Source: Pseudomonas sp. PH1b (lineage in GTDB: Bacteria; Pseudomonadota; Gammaproteobacteria; Pseudomonadales; Pseudomonadaceae). From it: DNA of 64,000 nucleotides. The position numbers and the translations under genes were made by a program. Below, piece after piece: positions 7,904-15,807 of this stretch. The stretch is from contig NZ_AYMU01000011.1 of assembly GCF_000633395.1 (NCBI RefSeq), positions 350,009 through 414,008 on the forward strand, read 5' to 3'. The notes under the pieces are model-generated. The model ran no database searches, was not told the DNA's origin, and saw only the letters and a list, made by a program, of their open reading frames with translations. Each line of letters opens with the position of its first letter. The stretch's first letter is position 1.

Positions 7904-8707
7904 TCAGATAAAACGGCAGGCGATGCTGCCCAACTGGTCGTAGTCCACGTGGAAGACGTCGCCCGGACGGGCCGCCACCGGGCGGGTAAAGGAGCCGCCG
8001 AGAATGATCTGCCCGGCCTCCAGGCCGACGTCGTAGGCCGCCAGCTTGTTGGCCAGCCAGGCCACGCCCTTGGCCGGGTGGTTGAGCACAGCGGCGGAGA
8101 CCCCGGACTCTTCGATCACCCCATTGCGGTAGAGCACCGCCGGCACCTTGCGCAGGTCCAGGTCCCCCGGGCGCACCGCGCGGCCGCCCATGACCACGCC
8201 GGCGTTGGCGGCGTTGTCGGAAATGGTGTCGAAGACCTTGCGGGTGACCTGGGTTTGCGGGTCCAGCTGCTGGATTCGTGCGTCGATGATCTCCAGCGCC
8301 GGGATCACCCAATCGGTGGCGTCCAGCACATCGAACAAGGTGCAGTTCGGGCCTTTCAAGGGTTTGCCGAGGATGAACGCCAGCTCCACCTCGACCCTGG
8401 GCACGATGAAGCGTTGGAACGGAATATCACTGCCTTCATCGAACAGCATGTCGTCCAGCAGGGCGCCGAAATCCGGTTCGGTGATGTTCGACGACACCTG
8501 CATCGCCCGGGAGGTCAGGCCGATCTTGTGGCCCACCAGCTTGCGCCCGTCGCGGATCTTCTGTTCCACCCAGCAGCGCTGGATGGCATAGGCGTCTTCG
8601 ACGGTGATGCCGGGGTGTTCCAGGGACAGTTGGCCGATCTGTTCGCGGCTGCGTTCGGCGGCGTCGAGGCGCGCCGCGGCCTGTTGGATATCCGAGGGGC
8701 TGAGCAT
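7904..8707 (-). CDS. hpaH: 2-oxo-hept-4-ene-1,7-dioate hydratase
   Basis: Hydratase of 267 residues (HpaH/HpcG, related to MhpD) that adds water to 2-oxohept-4-ene-1,7-dioate, giving the HpaI substrate. Typical segments are AYAIQRCWV, GHKIGLTSRAMQ, EPDFGALLDDML, PRVEVELAFILG with acidic metal ligands, and ISDNAANAGVVMGG. The open frame extends far upstream, but that part is antisense noise over hpaX. The ATG at 8707 gives the family N-terminus MLSPSDIQQAAARLD. Two bases separate it from the hpaX stop, so the genes are co-translated. Confidence 0.95.
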   Translation of the reverse strand: MLSPSDIQQAAARLDAAERSREQIGQLSLEHPGITVEDAYAIQRCWVEQKIRDGRKLVGHKIGLTSRAMQVSSNITEPDFGALLDDMLFDEGSDIPFQRFIVPRVEVELAFILGKPLKGPNCTLFDVLDATDWVIPALEIIDARIQQLDPQTQVTRKVFDTISDNAANAGVVMGGRAVRPGDLDLRKVPAVLYRNGVIEESGVSAAVLNHPAKGVAWLANKLAAYDVGLEAGQIILGGSFTRPVAARPGDVFHVDYDQLGSIACRFI

Positions 8708-8709
8708 GG

Positions 8710-10017
8710 TTATTTCTCTCGTGGGTTGACGATATGGGCCGGTACCCGCAGCACCAGCCAGGCGCCGAGGGCGATCAGCAGGGCCAGGGCATAGAGGGCG
8801 AGGCTGGCGCTCTGGGTGGCGTCGCGCACCACGCCGATCAGGTACGGCGCAAGGAAGGCGGCGACGCTGCCGAAGGAACTGATCAGGGCAATGCCCGCGG
8901 CCTGGGTGTTGCTGGCCAGGAACGCCGGTGGCAGTTGCCAGAACATCGGCAGTGCGGCGCTGGCGCCCATGCCCGCGATCAGCAGACCGAACATCACCAG
9001 CCAGGGGTTCTCCGGGGCCAGTCCGGTGAGGATCAGGCCCAGGCTGGACATCAGCAGCGGCACCCCCAGGTGCCAGCGGCGCTCGCGCAGGCGGTCCGAG
9101 GAGCGGCCGACGCCGAGCATGAACAGGCAGCCGGCCAGGTAGGGCAGGGCGCTGAGCATGCCGACATTGCTGTCCCGGGCGATGCCGGCGTGGTGGATCA
9201 GGGTCGGCATCCAGAAAGCGATGGTGTTGACCGCCAGCATCACCGCGAAGTAGATGCACACCAGCAGCCAGACGTGGCGGTCCTTGAGGATGTCGCTGAA
9301 GCGGGTGATCGACTTGCGCTGTTCTTCCTGTTGCAGCGCCTGCAACAGCCGGGTTTTCTGCGCGGCGCTCAGCCAGTCCACCTGCTCGATGCTTTCCGGC
9401 AGGGCCTTGAGCACCACCAGCCCCAGCACCACCACGGGCAAGCCTTCGATGAGGAACATCCATTGCCAGCCGCGCAGGCCGCCGAAGTCGTGGAAGCTTT
9501 CCAGGATCCACCCCGACAAGGGCCCGCCGATGACTCCGGCCATGGGCACGGCGATGGCGAACAGGGCCGTGACCTGGCCACGCCGGCTGGCCGGGAACCA
9601 GCGGTTGAGCAGCACCAGGATGCCGGGGAAGAAACCGGCCTCGGCGACCCCGAGGAGAAAGCGCAGGACATAGAAGCCCCAGGCGCTGTCCACCAGCATC
9701 AACGCGCTGGACAGCAAGCCCCAGACCAGCATCAGGAAGGCGATCCAGCGCCGCGGCCCGACCCGGTCCAGGGCCAGGTTGCTGGGCACCCCGAACAGCG
9801 CATAGGCAACGAAGAACAGGCCGGCGCCGAGGCCGTAGACGCTGTCGCTGAAGCCCAGGTCCTGGGTCATCTGCAATTTGGCGAAGCCGATGTTGATCCG
9901 GTCCAGGTGGGCGAAAATGTAGCAGACGAACAACAACGGCATCAGCCGCCAGGTGATCTTGCGATAGCAGTCGTTGACCTCGGCGCGCGAGGTCTCGGCG
10001 GTGGTGGCATAGGGCAT
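8710..10017 (-). CDS. hpaX: 4-hydroxyphenylacetate permease (MFS)
   Basis: Inner-membrane major facilitator of 435 residues with the anion:cation symporter signature (HLDRINIGFAKLQM), SNLALDRVGPRRW and twelve predicted helices. Its place inside the hpa operon, between hpaF and hpaH, supports 4-hydroxyphenylacetate or homoprotocatechuate uptake (HpaX). The leader holds an A-rich Crc/Hfq-type motif, and a REPIN separates it from hpaF upstream, so its expression may be set apart from the enzymes. Confidence 0.88.
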   Translation of the reverse strand: MPYATTAETSRAEVNDCYRKITWRLMPLLFVCYIFAHLDRINIGFAKLQMTQDLGFSDSVYGLGAGLFFVAYALFGVPSNLALDRVGPRRWIAFLMLVWGLLSSALMLVDSAWGFYVLRFLLGVAEAGFFPGILVLLNRWFPASRRGQVTALFAIAVPMAGVIGGPLSGWILESFHDFGGLRGWQWMFLIEGLPVVVLGLVVLKALPESIEQVDWLSAAQKTRLLQALQQEEQRKSITRFSDILKDRHVWLLVCIYFAVMLAVNTIAFWMPTLIHHAGIARDSNVGMLSALPYLAGCLFMLGVGRSSDRLRERRWHLGVPLLMSSLGLILTGLAPENPWLVMFGLLIAGMGASAALPMFWQLPPAFLASNTQAAGIALISSFGSVAAFLAPYLIGVVRDATQSASLALYALALLIALGAWLVLRVPAHIVNPREK

Positions 10018-10028
10018 GACAAGGGTCT

Positions 10029-10043
10029 CGTTATTGTTCTTGT
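10029..10043 (-). promoter_or_regulatory. A-rich (Crc/Hfq-type) motif, hpaX leader
   Basis: The coding strand reads ACAAGAACAATAACG, a clean run of AAn triplets ending 11 bases before the hpaX ATG. It fits an Hfq/Crc translational repression site. Confidence 0.6.
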
Positions 10044-10124
10044 AGGCGCCGGCTTGCCGGCGAAGGCGGGGCCAGGGCGGGTACAGGGCTTGCGGGCCTC
10101 TTCGCTGGCAAGCCAGCTCCTACG
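10041..10124. repeat. Single REPIN between hpaF and hpaX
   Basis: One REP pair: TAGGCGCCGGCTTGCCGGCG on the left and the inverted CGCTGGCAAGCCAGCTCCTA on the right. Same family as the arrays at 6580, 30131 and 38108. It lies inside the hpa operon and could fold in the mRNA. Confidence 0.9.
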
Positions 10125-10169
10125 GAGGTGCCGGAAGCCGGCTGGCCGGCGCAAGGGCCGGCACAATGC

Positions 10170-10559
10170 TCAGGCCTGTCCGCGCAGGAACTCGTGCACG
10201 TTGTTGTGCTTGAAGTTCAGCTCGGCATCCAGCTCGCTCATCTCGAACGACAGGGCCAGCAACCGCTGCGCCTGCAGCTCGGCAAAATGCGCCTTGATGA
10301 TCTCGAACAGCCCCTCGGCCACCTGCCGGCGGGTCGCCAGGTCGCGCCCGGCGCCGACCTGCAGGCGCATATGGACAAAGGCGTAGTCGTGCTTGCCGTC
10401 GGCCATGCGCCAGGTGTCCAGGCGCACCCCGCGGCTGCGGATTCCGCCCAGGGGGAACACGCCACTGGCCCCCAGGTAGTCATGAACCTTGATGAACAGC
10501 CCGGGCAGATCGGCGGCCTGTTCGATGTTGTCGGTGTACTCAGCGATGAAATGCGGCAC
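10170..10559 (-). CDS. hpaF: 5-carboxymethyl-2-hydroxymuconate isomerase
   Basis: Small 129-residue tautomerase-superfamily enzyme that isomerises 5-carboxymethyl-2-hydroxymuconate before decarboxylation. The open frame continues upstream, but I place the start at the GTG at 10559. AAGGAGG lies 5 bases before it, and the protein then begins M-P-H-F-I, so after Met removal Pro1 becomes the catalytic base as the family needs. Other conserved parts are DLPGLF, GIRSRG with the active-site Arg, DGKHDYAFVHM and LNFKHNNVH. It lies between hpaD and hpaX. Confidence 0.95.
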   Translation of the reverse strand: MPHFIAEYTDNIEQAADLPGLFIKVHDYLGASGVFPLGGIRSRGVRLDTWRMADGKHDYAFVHMRLQVGAGRDLATRRQVAEGLFEIIKAHFAELQAQRLLALSFEMSELDAELNFKHNNVHEFLRGQA

Positions 10560-10590
10560 GGGAGCCTCCTTCGCAGGCAGCGGCAAGGGG

Positions 10591-10634
10591 CAAGCCACAC
10601 GCGGCAAGAGGGATCTCCTGCGGCTTGTGGCTTG
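10591..10634. other. Stem-loop between hpaD and hpaF
   Basis: CAAGCCACA and TGTGGCTTG are perfect 9-base inverted repeats enclosing about 26 bases. There is no T-run, so it is not an intrinsic terminator. It may be an mRNA processing or stability element between two operon genes. GCTTGTAGCT-like repeats follow it. Confidence 0.5.
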
Positions 10635-10693
10635 CAGTTCAACGCAGCCTCTGTGTGGTCTTGCAGCTTGTAGCTGAACGCTCGCAGCTGCTC

Positions 10694-11551
10694 TTAAACT
10701 TCAAAAATGGCGTTGATCTGGCCGGTGCCGGAGCTGCCGAACAGCGGGGTGACGATCTCGGCCGGGCGGTTGTACTCGGGACCGCCCAAGAGGCCCAGGA
10801 GCATCGCCGTGTCGTGCATCTTGCCCTCGCCGTAGCAGTGTTCGGCGTAGTCCGGGAGCATGGCGCAGAACTCGCGGAAGCGACCCTGTTGCCAGAGTTC
10901 CACCACCCGCTGGTCCACCTGCTTGTCGAACTCCCGGGTCCACTGGTGGATGTTGGCTTCGGCGTCGCGGTCGTTGGAAAAGCGGTGGGACAGTGAGCCG
11001 GAGGCCAGCACCAGGACCTTGCGGTCGCTCTTCTCGATCGCCCGGCGCACCGCGGCGCCAAAGGTGAAGCTGTCCTGCAGGCTGTGCCAGGCGCACCAGG
11101 CGGCGATCGACACCACCTTGAAGTGCTCGGCGGCGGGCACGTCCATGTGCATGTAGCGCATGGGCACCAGGGTGCCGTACTCCAGCTCCAGGCTGGGGAT
11201 GTTGTGGGCCAGGGTGCGCACGTCGGCGGCGTTGGCCTCGGCGGCGATCAGCTCGCCCAGTTCCGGGCAGCCCTGGTAGTCGTAGGTCATGTTCTTGATG
11301 AAGTGCGGCAGCTCGTTGCTGGTGTAGGTGCCGTTGAACACCTCGCCGCAGTTGATGTGGTAACCGCTGTTGACCAGCCAGTGCACATCGAACACCACCG
11401 CCGTGTCGGCGCCCAGCTCACGGGCACGGCGGGCGATCTCCTTGTGCCCGGCAATGGCCGCCGCGCGGCAGCCGTGGTGCTTGCCCGGCAGTTCGGACAG
11501 GTACATCGATGGTACGTGGCAGACCTTGGCGGCCATGACGACTTCGCCCAT
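10694..11551 (-). CDS. hpaD: 3,4-dihydroxyphenylacetate (homoprotocatechuate) 2,3-dioxygenase
   Basis: Class III (LigB-type) extradiol ring-cleavage dioxygenase of 285 residues, opening homoprotocatechuate to 5-carboxymethyl-2-hydroxymuconate semialdehyde. N-terminal CHVPSMYLSE and HHGCRAAAI are typical of the HpaD/HpcB LigB subtype, followed by FDVHWLVNSGYH, HNIPSLELEYGTLVPM and LASGSLSHRF with the expected His ligands. The ATG at 11551 is preceded by CAGGAGAAG. A 134-base gap separates it from hpaE and holds a short A-rich motif at 11571-11580 (CCACAACAAG on the coding strand), about 20 bases upstream of the start. Confidence 0.95.
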   Translation of the reverse strand: MGEVVMAAKVCHVPSMYLSELPGKHHGCRAAAIAGHKEIARRARELGADTAVVFDVHWLVNSGYHINCGEVFNGTYTSNELPHFIKNMTYDYQGCPELGELIAAEANAADVRTLAHNIPSLELEYGTLVPMRYMHMDVPAAEHFKVVSIAAWCAWHSLQDSFTFGAAVRRAIEKSDRKVLVLASGSLSHRFSNDRDAEANIHQWTREFDKQVDQRVVELWQQGRFREFCAMLPDYAEHCYGEGKMHDTAMLLGLLGGPEYNRPAEIVTPLFGSSGTGQINAIFEV

Positions 11552-11685
11552 GGTGCTTCTCCTGAAACATCTTGTTGTGGGTGTGGTCCGGGACGGTTGT
11601 CGATCCTCGAACCTGTCAACGATCTGCGGCGCGTGGCTGATGATGCGTCAAAAGTGCCGTCGCCCGCGAGATCGTCAAGCGCTTC

Positions 11686-13146
11686 CTACACGCCCCAGCG
11701 CGGGATGTGGTGGCTGCCCATGGAGAGGCAGACGTTCTTGATCTCGGCAAACACCTCGAAACTGTACTCGCCGCCTTCACGGCCGGTGCCCGAGCCCTTG
11801 ACGCCGCCGAAGGGCTGGCGCAGGTCGCGCACGTTCTGGCTGTTGATGAACACCATGCCGGCCTCGATGCCCCGGGCCAGGCGATGGGCCTTGCCGATGT
11901 CCTGGGTCCAGATGTAGGAGGCCAGGCCGTATTCGGTGTCGTTGGCCAGTTGCAGGGCCTGGGCCTCATCCTTGAACGGGATCAGGCACACCACCGGGCC
12001 GAAGATCTCTTCCTGGGCAATGCGCATCTGGTTGTCCACGTCGGCGAACACCGTGGGCTGGATGAACTGCCCGCGGGCCAGGTGCGCCGGCAGGTTGGCC
12101 GGGCGTTCCAGGCCGCCGGCCAGCAGGGTCGCGCCTTCCTCGATGCCGATGCGGATGTAGCCGGTGACCTTGTCGTAGTGGGCCTGGGTGATCATCGAGC
12201 CGACCTGGGTCTTGGGGTCTTGCGGGTCGCCGACGATCAGGCGCTTGGCCCGGGCAGCGAATTCCTTGACGAACTGCGGGTAGACGCTTTCCTGGATGAA
12301 GATCCGGCTGCCGGCGGTGCAGCGTTCACCGTTCAGCGAGAAGATGGTGAACAGCGCGGCGTCCAGGGCCCGTTCCAGGTCGGCGTCCTCGAAGATCAGC
12401 ACCGGCGACTTGCCCCCCAGTTCCATGGAGTACTTCTTCAGGCCGGCGGTCTGCATGATCTTCTTGCCGGTGGCGGTGCCGCCGGTGAAGGAGATCGCCC
12501 GCACGTCCGGGTGGCGCACCAGGGCGTCGCCGGCGGTGGCGCCGTAACCCTGGACAATGTTCAGCACGCCTGGGGGAATCCCGGCTTCCACCGCCAGGCG
12601 CCCCAGTTCGTTGGCGGTCAGCGGCGACAGTTCGCTCATCTTCAGCACCGCGGTGTTGCCCAGGGCCAGGCATGGCGCGGTCTTCCAGGTGGCGGTCATG
12701 AACGGCACGTTCCACGGCGACACCAGGGCGCACACGCCGACCGGTTGGTAGAGGGTGTAGTTGAGCATCTGGTCGTCCACCGGATAGCTGTGGCCATCCA
12801 TGCGGGTGCAGACCTCGGCGAAGAAATCGAAGTTGTGCGAGGCCCGGGGAATCAGCACGTTGCGGGTCTGGTGGATCGGCAGGCCGGTGTCCAGGGTCTC
12901 CAGTTCCGCCAGGTGCGGCACGTTCTCTTCGATCAGCGTCCCCAGGCGGCGCATCAGCCGCGCCCGTTCCTTGGCCGGGGTGTTGCTCCACTTGGGAAAC
13001 GCGTCCTTGGCCGCGGCCACTGCCTGGGCGATTTCCTCGGCGCCGCCGCTGGCCACTTCACCTATGGCTTCGCCGGTGGCGGGGTTGTAGTTGGTGAAGA
13101 CTTCACGGCTTTCGACCTCGCGGCCATTGATCCAGTGCTTGATCAT
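11686..13146 (-). CDS. hpaE: 5-carboxymethyl-2-hydroxymuconate semialdehyde dehydrogenase
   Basis: NAD-dependent aldehyde dehydrogenase of 486 residues that oxidises the HpaD product. It has the aldehyde dehydrogenase landmarks: SPWNVPFM, FTGGTATGKKIM for cofactor binding, the catalytic Glu in MELGGKSPVLIF and the catalytic Cys in NGERCTAGSRIF. The C-terminus has the usual PFGGVKGSGTGREGG motif. Its ATG directly follows the hpaG2 stop (TAAATG), with AAGGAG upstream inside hpaG2. Operon position and length fit HpaE/HpcC. Confidence 0.95.
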   Translation of the reverse strand: MIKHWINGREVESREVFTNYNPATGEAIGEVASGGAEEIAQAVAAAKDAFPKWSNTPAKERARLMRRLGTLIEENVPHLAELETLDTGLPIHQTRNVLIPRASHNFDFFAEVCTRMDGHSYPVDDQMLNYTLYQPVGVCALVSPWNVPFMTATWKTAPCLALGNTAVLKMSELSPLTANELGRLAVEAGIPPGVLNIVQGYGATAGDALVRHPDVRAISFTGGTATGKKIMQTAGLKKYSMELGGKSPVLIFEDADLERALDAALFTIFSLNGERCTAGSRIFIQESVYPQFVKEFAARAKRLIVGDPQDPKTQVGSMITQAHYDKVTGYIRIGIEEGATLLAGGLERPANLPAHLARGQFIQPTVFADVDNQMRIAQEEIFGPVVCLIPFKDEAQALQLANDTEYGLASYIWTQDIGKAHRLARGIEAGMVFINSQNVRDLRQPFGGVKGSGTGREGGEYSFEVFAEIKNVCLSMGSHHIPRWGV

Positions 13147-13947
13147 TTATGCGTGCTCCTTGGCCACGGCGGTGGGCTCGGGGTGGGCGTGATGGGTGAA
13201 GAATTCGGTTTCACTGACGATGCGGTTGACCAGCCGGCCGATGCCCTCGATCTCCACTACCACCTCGTCGCCGGGCACCACGTCGGACAGGCCTTCGGGG
13301 GTGCCGGTGGCGATCATGTCGCCCGGCTGCAGGGTCATGAAACCGGACAGGTATTCGATCAGGTAGGGGATGTCGAAGATCATGTCGGCGGTGGTGCCTT
13401 GCTGGCGCAGCTCGCCGTTGACCCAGGTGCGCAGGGTCAGGTTGTTGGGCTCTGGCACCTCGGCGGCGTCGATGATCCACGGGCCCACCGGGGTGGTGGC
13501 GTCGCGGTTTTTCACCCGCAGGTTGGGCCGGTAGTAGTTCTCCAGGTAGTCGCGGATCGCGTAGTCGTTGCACAGGGTGTAGCCGGCCAGGTAGTCCAGG
13601 GCGTCCTCGCGCTTGACGTTGCGCGCGGTCTTGCCGATCACCGCCACCAGCTCGCACTCGTAATGCATGTAGGCGACGTTGTCCGGGCGCCAGGTGACCT
13701 GGTTGTGGCCGGTGTAGGTGCCCGGCGACTTGATGAACACCAGGGGTTCGGTGGGCGGCTTGAAGGCCAGTTCGGCGGCGTGGTCGGCGTAGTTCAGGCC
13801 CAGGGCGAACAAGGTTCCGGTGGCCGGTGGCAGCCACTGCACCTGGTCTTCGGCGAGGACCCGGCCATCGGCCAGCTCCAGGCTATTGGAGCCGGTGACC
13901 CGAGCCTCGTGGACCTGGCCCTGATAACGGATGCGAGCGTGTTTCAT
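13147..13947 (-). CDS. hpaG2: Homoprotocatechuate-pathway isomerase/decarboxylase, C-terminal-type subunit
   Basis: FAH-superfamily enzyme of 266 residues, equivalent to the C-terminal half of enterobacterial HpcE/HpaG. With HpaG1 it decarboxylates 5-oxopent-3-ene-1,2,5-tricarboxylate and isomerises the product. It keeps the metal-binding ECE motif (MHYECELVAVIGK) and the later acidic residue in CNDYAIRDYLENYYRPNLR, plus TGTPEGLSDV. Nine bases separate it from hpaG1. In enteric bacteria the two halves are one protein; here they are separate genes in the same order. Confidence 0.93.
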   Translation of the reverse strand: MKHARIRYQGQVHEARVTGSNSLELADGRVLAEDQVQWLPPATGTLFALGLNYADHAAELAFKPPTEPLVFIKSPGTYTGHNQVTWRPDNVAYMHYECELVAVIGKTARNVKREDALDYLAGYTLCNDYAIRDYLENYYRPNLRVKNRDATTPVGPWIIDAAEVPEPNNLTLRTWVNGELRQQGTTADMIFDIPYLIEYLSGFMTLQPGDMIATGTPEGLSDVVPGDEVVVEIEGIGRLVNRIVSETEFFTHHAHPEPTAVAKEHA

Positions 13948-13956
13948 GTCAGTTCC

Positions 13957-14616
13957 TCATTCGGCAACGATGGGGTTGGCGAGACGGCCCAGGCCGCTGA
14001 TCTGCACTTCGACCCGATCGCCGGGGCGTACATCGACCCGGCCTTCCGGGGTGCCGGTGATCAGCACGTCGCCCTGGTGCAGGGTCATGAACTCACTGAT
14101 CTCGGCGATCAGCTGGGGGATGCTGCGCACCAGGTTGGCGGTGCTGTTGTGCTGCACCCGTTCGCCGTTGACCCACAGCTCGATGTCCAGTGCATGGGGA
14201 TCGGCCACCTCGGTGGCCGGCACCAGTTGCGGGCCGATGGGGCAGAAACCGTCCCGGCACTTGGCTTTTACGGCGGGGCGGTAGTAGCTGTCTTCCGGCA
14301 GGCTGAACTCGTTGACGATGGTGTAGCCGGCCACATGTTCCAGGGCCTGCTCCACGCTCACGCGGCTGGCGCGCTTGCCGATCACCACCCCCAGGGCCGG
14401 GCCCGGTTGCAGGCGTTCGACGCCCTTGGGAAACACCACCGGCGCTTCATGGCTGTTGCGGGTGTTGGGGGTCTTGATGAACAGCACCGGCTTGACCGGC
14501 GGCTGCTGGTAGGGCGGCTGGCTGAAGCTCTGCAGATGGCTTTGCAGCAAGCCCTGGTAGTTCAGCGCAACGCCGAACAGGGTGCCGCCGGCGTGGTCGA
14601 TCAGTGCACGGCTCAT
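13957..14616 (-). CDS. hpaG1: Homoprotocatechuate-pathway isomerase/decarboxylase, N-terminal-type subunit
   Basis: FAH-superfamily protein of 219 residues, matching the N-terminal half of HpcE/HpaG (LFGVALNYQG, VLFIKTPNTRN, YYRPAVKAKCRDGFCPIGP, TGTPEGRVDV). The metal-binding ExE is absent: the equivalent stretch reads PGPALGVVIGK. The same loss is seen in the enteric N-terminal domain, so it probably acts with HpaG2, not alone. It is the first gene of the hpa operon, divergent from hpaA across a 207-base region with two operator-like repeats. Confidence 0.92.
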   Translation of the reverse strand: MSRALIDHAGGTLFGVALNYQGLLQSHLQSFSQPPYQQPPVKPVLFIKTPNTRNSHEAPVVFPKGVERLQPGPALGVVIGKRASRVSVEQALEHVAGYTIVNEFSLPEDSYYRPAVKAKCRDGFCPIGPQLVPATEVADPHALDIELWVNGERVQHNSTANLVRSIPQLIAEISEFMTLHQGDVLITGTPEGRVDVRPGDRVEVQISGLGRLANPIVAE

Positions 14617-14680
14617 CGCGCGTCTCCTGGTTCCTGGTGTCTGTGGCCCGCGTTGCCCTTGTCGGTGGCGGGGTGAATTC

Positions 14681-14715
14681 GTTAATGTGTTAACGTTATA
14701 TTTAATATGTTAACG
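14681..14715. promoter_or_regulatory. Paired operator-like repeats in the hpaG1/hpaA promoter region
   Basis: TTAATGTGTTAACG (14682-14695) and TTAATATGTTAACG (14702-14715) are direct repeats exactly 20 bp apart. The first, extended by one base, is a perfect palindrome GTTAA-n4-TTAAC and the second a near palindrome. They sit 66 bp upstream of the hpaG1 start in an otherwise GC-rich region. Two dimer sites on one face of DNA would fit a MarR-type (HpaR) or other dimeric repressor. No hpaR is in this window. Confidence 0.6.
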
Positions 14716-14800
14716 ATCGTCAAGCGGCTGTCCTGCACCGGGGCTCGGGCACTGGCAGGCAGGCCGCGAATCCCGCAGGATGGCGACGGTCCGCGTGCAG

Positions 14801-14818
14801 CAAAATAAAAACAGAAGG
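14801..14818 (+). promoter_or_regulatory. A-rich (Crc/Hfq-type) motif, hpaA leader
   Basis: CAAAATAAAAACAGAAGG directly precedes the hpaA ATG at 14824 and overlaps its ribosome site. An Hfq/Crc complex here would block translation of the pathway activator. Confidence 0.55.
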
Positions 14819-14823
14819 GCGCC

Positions 14824-15735
14824 ATGAACCCACGCCAACCGATTCCCAACATCAACATCGGCCAGGTCTACGACCAGCGCTACGCCGATGCCCAGGTGCA
14901 CTACGACAAGCTGAGCAACCTGGCCGGGTTCTTCGGCCGCAACATGCCGGTGCACCGTCACGACCGTTTCTTCCAGGTGCACTACGTGCAGAGTGGCGCG
15001 GTGCGGGTCTACCTCGATGACCAGCAATACCTGGAGTCGGGGCCGATGTTCTTTCTCACCCCGCCGACCATTCCCCATGCGTTCGTCACCGAGGCCGACA
15101 GCGAAGGCCATGTGCTCACCGTGCGCCAGCAGCTGGTGTGGGAGTTGATTGGCGCCGATCCGGCCCTGGCTTCCGGGCCCCTGGTACCGCCGGTGTGCGT
15201 GGCCCTGGCGCGCCTGGGGCCGGAGTTCGCCGGCGAGGTGCGGCGCCTGGAGTGCTTGTTCGATGAACTGCAGCAGGAGATCGCGGGGCAGGGGGCCGGG
15301 CGCGAGCCGGCCCTGGAAGCCCTGACCCGGCTGCTGATGATCAGCCTGCTCAGGCTTTCGGCCAACTCCCTCAAGGCACGTCCGGCGCGCCATGAAGACT
15401 TGCAGATCTTCCACCGCTTCAACGAGCTGATCGAGGCCCGCTACCTGGAGCACTGGTCCCTGGGCCGCTACGCCGAGCGCCTCGGGGTCACCGAGGCGCG
15501 GCTCAACGATGTCTGCCGGCGCATTGCCGACCTGCCCTCCAAGCGCCTGGTGTACGAGCGCCTGATGCAGGAGGCCAAGCGCCTGCTGCTGTTCACCAGC
15601 AGTTCGGTGAATGACATCTGCTACCAGCTGGGTTTCAAGGACCCGGCCTATTTCAGCCGGTTCTTCCAGCGTTACGCCAAGCTGGCGCCGGGCGAGTACC
15701 GCTTGCGCCAGGGCACAGAAAAACCCTCGTCCTGA
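14824..15735 (+). CDS. hpaA: AraC-family activator of the hpa genes
   Basis: Transcriptional activator of 303 residues, HpaA-like. The N-terminal cupin-type effector domain has MPVHRHDRFFQVHYVQSG and YLESGPMFFLTPPTIPH. The C-terminal 100 residues hold two helix-turn-helix motifs (LGRYAERLGVTEARLNDVCRR and NDICYQLGFKDPAYFSRFFQRY). It is transcribed away from hpaG1, the usual place for the 4-hydroxyphenylacetate-responsive activator that switches on hpaBC. An A-rich motif overlaps its ribosome site. Confidence 0.9.
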   Translation: MNPRQPIPNINIGQVYDQRYADAQVHYDKLSNLAGFFGRNMPVHRHDRFFQVHYVQSGAVRVYLDDQQYLESGPMFFLTPPTIPHAFVTEADSEGHVLTVRQQLVWELIGADPALASGPLVPPVCVALARLGPEFAGEVRRLECLFDELQQEIAGQGAGREPALEALTRLLMISLLRLSANSLKARPARHEDLQIFHRFNELIEARYLEHWSLGRYAERLGVTEARLNDVCRRIADLPSKRLVYERLMQEAKRLLLFTSSSVNDICYQLGFKDPAYFSRFFQRYAKLAPGEYRLRQGTEKPSS

Positions 15736-15807
15736 GGATGAAAGTACTGGGGCGCGCAACACCGCGCATGGGACAATCGGCGCTTTTAGCCGACAAGGAA
15801 ACGTCCC

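Noticed and set aside
11707..14676. 989-codon plus-strand open frame across the hpa operon
   Set aside because: It is antisense to hpaE, hpaG2 and hpaG1, which are clearly real; long antisense frames are expected in high-GC DNA, and its translation is low-complexity Gly/Val/His/Gln.
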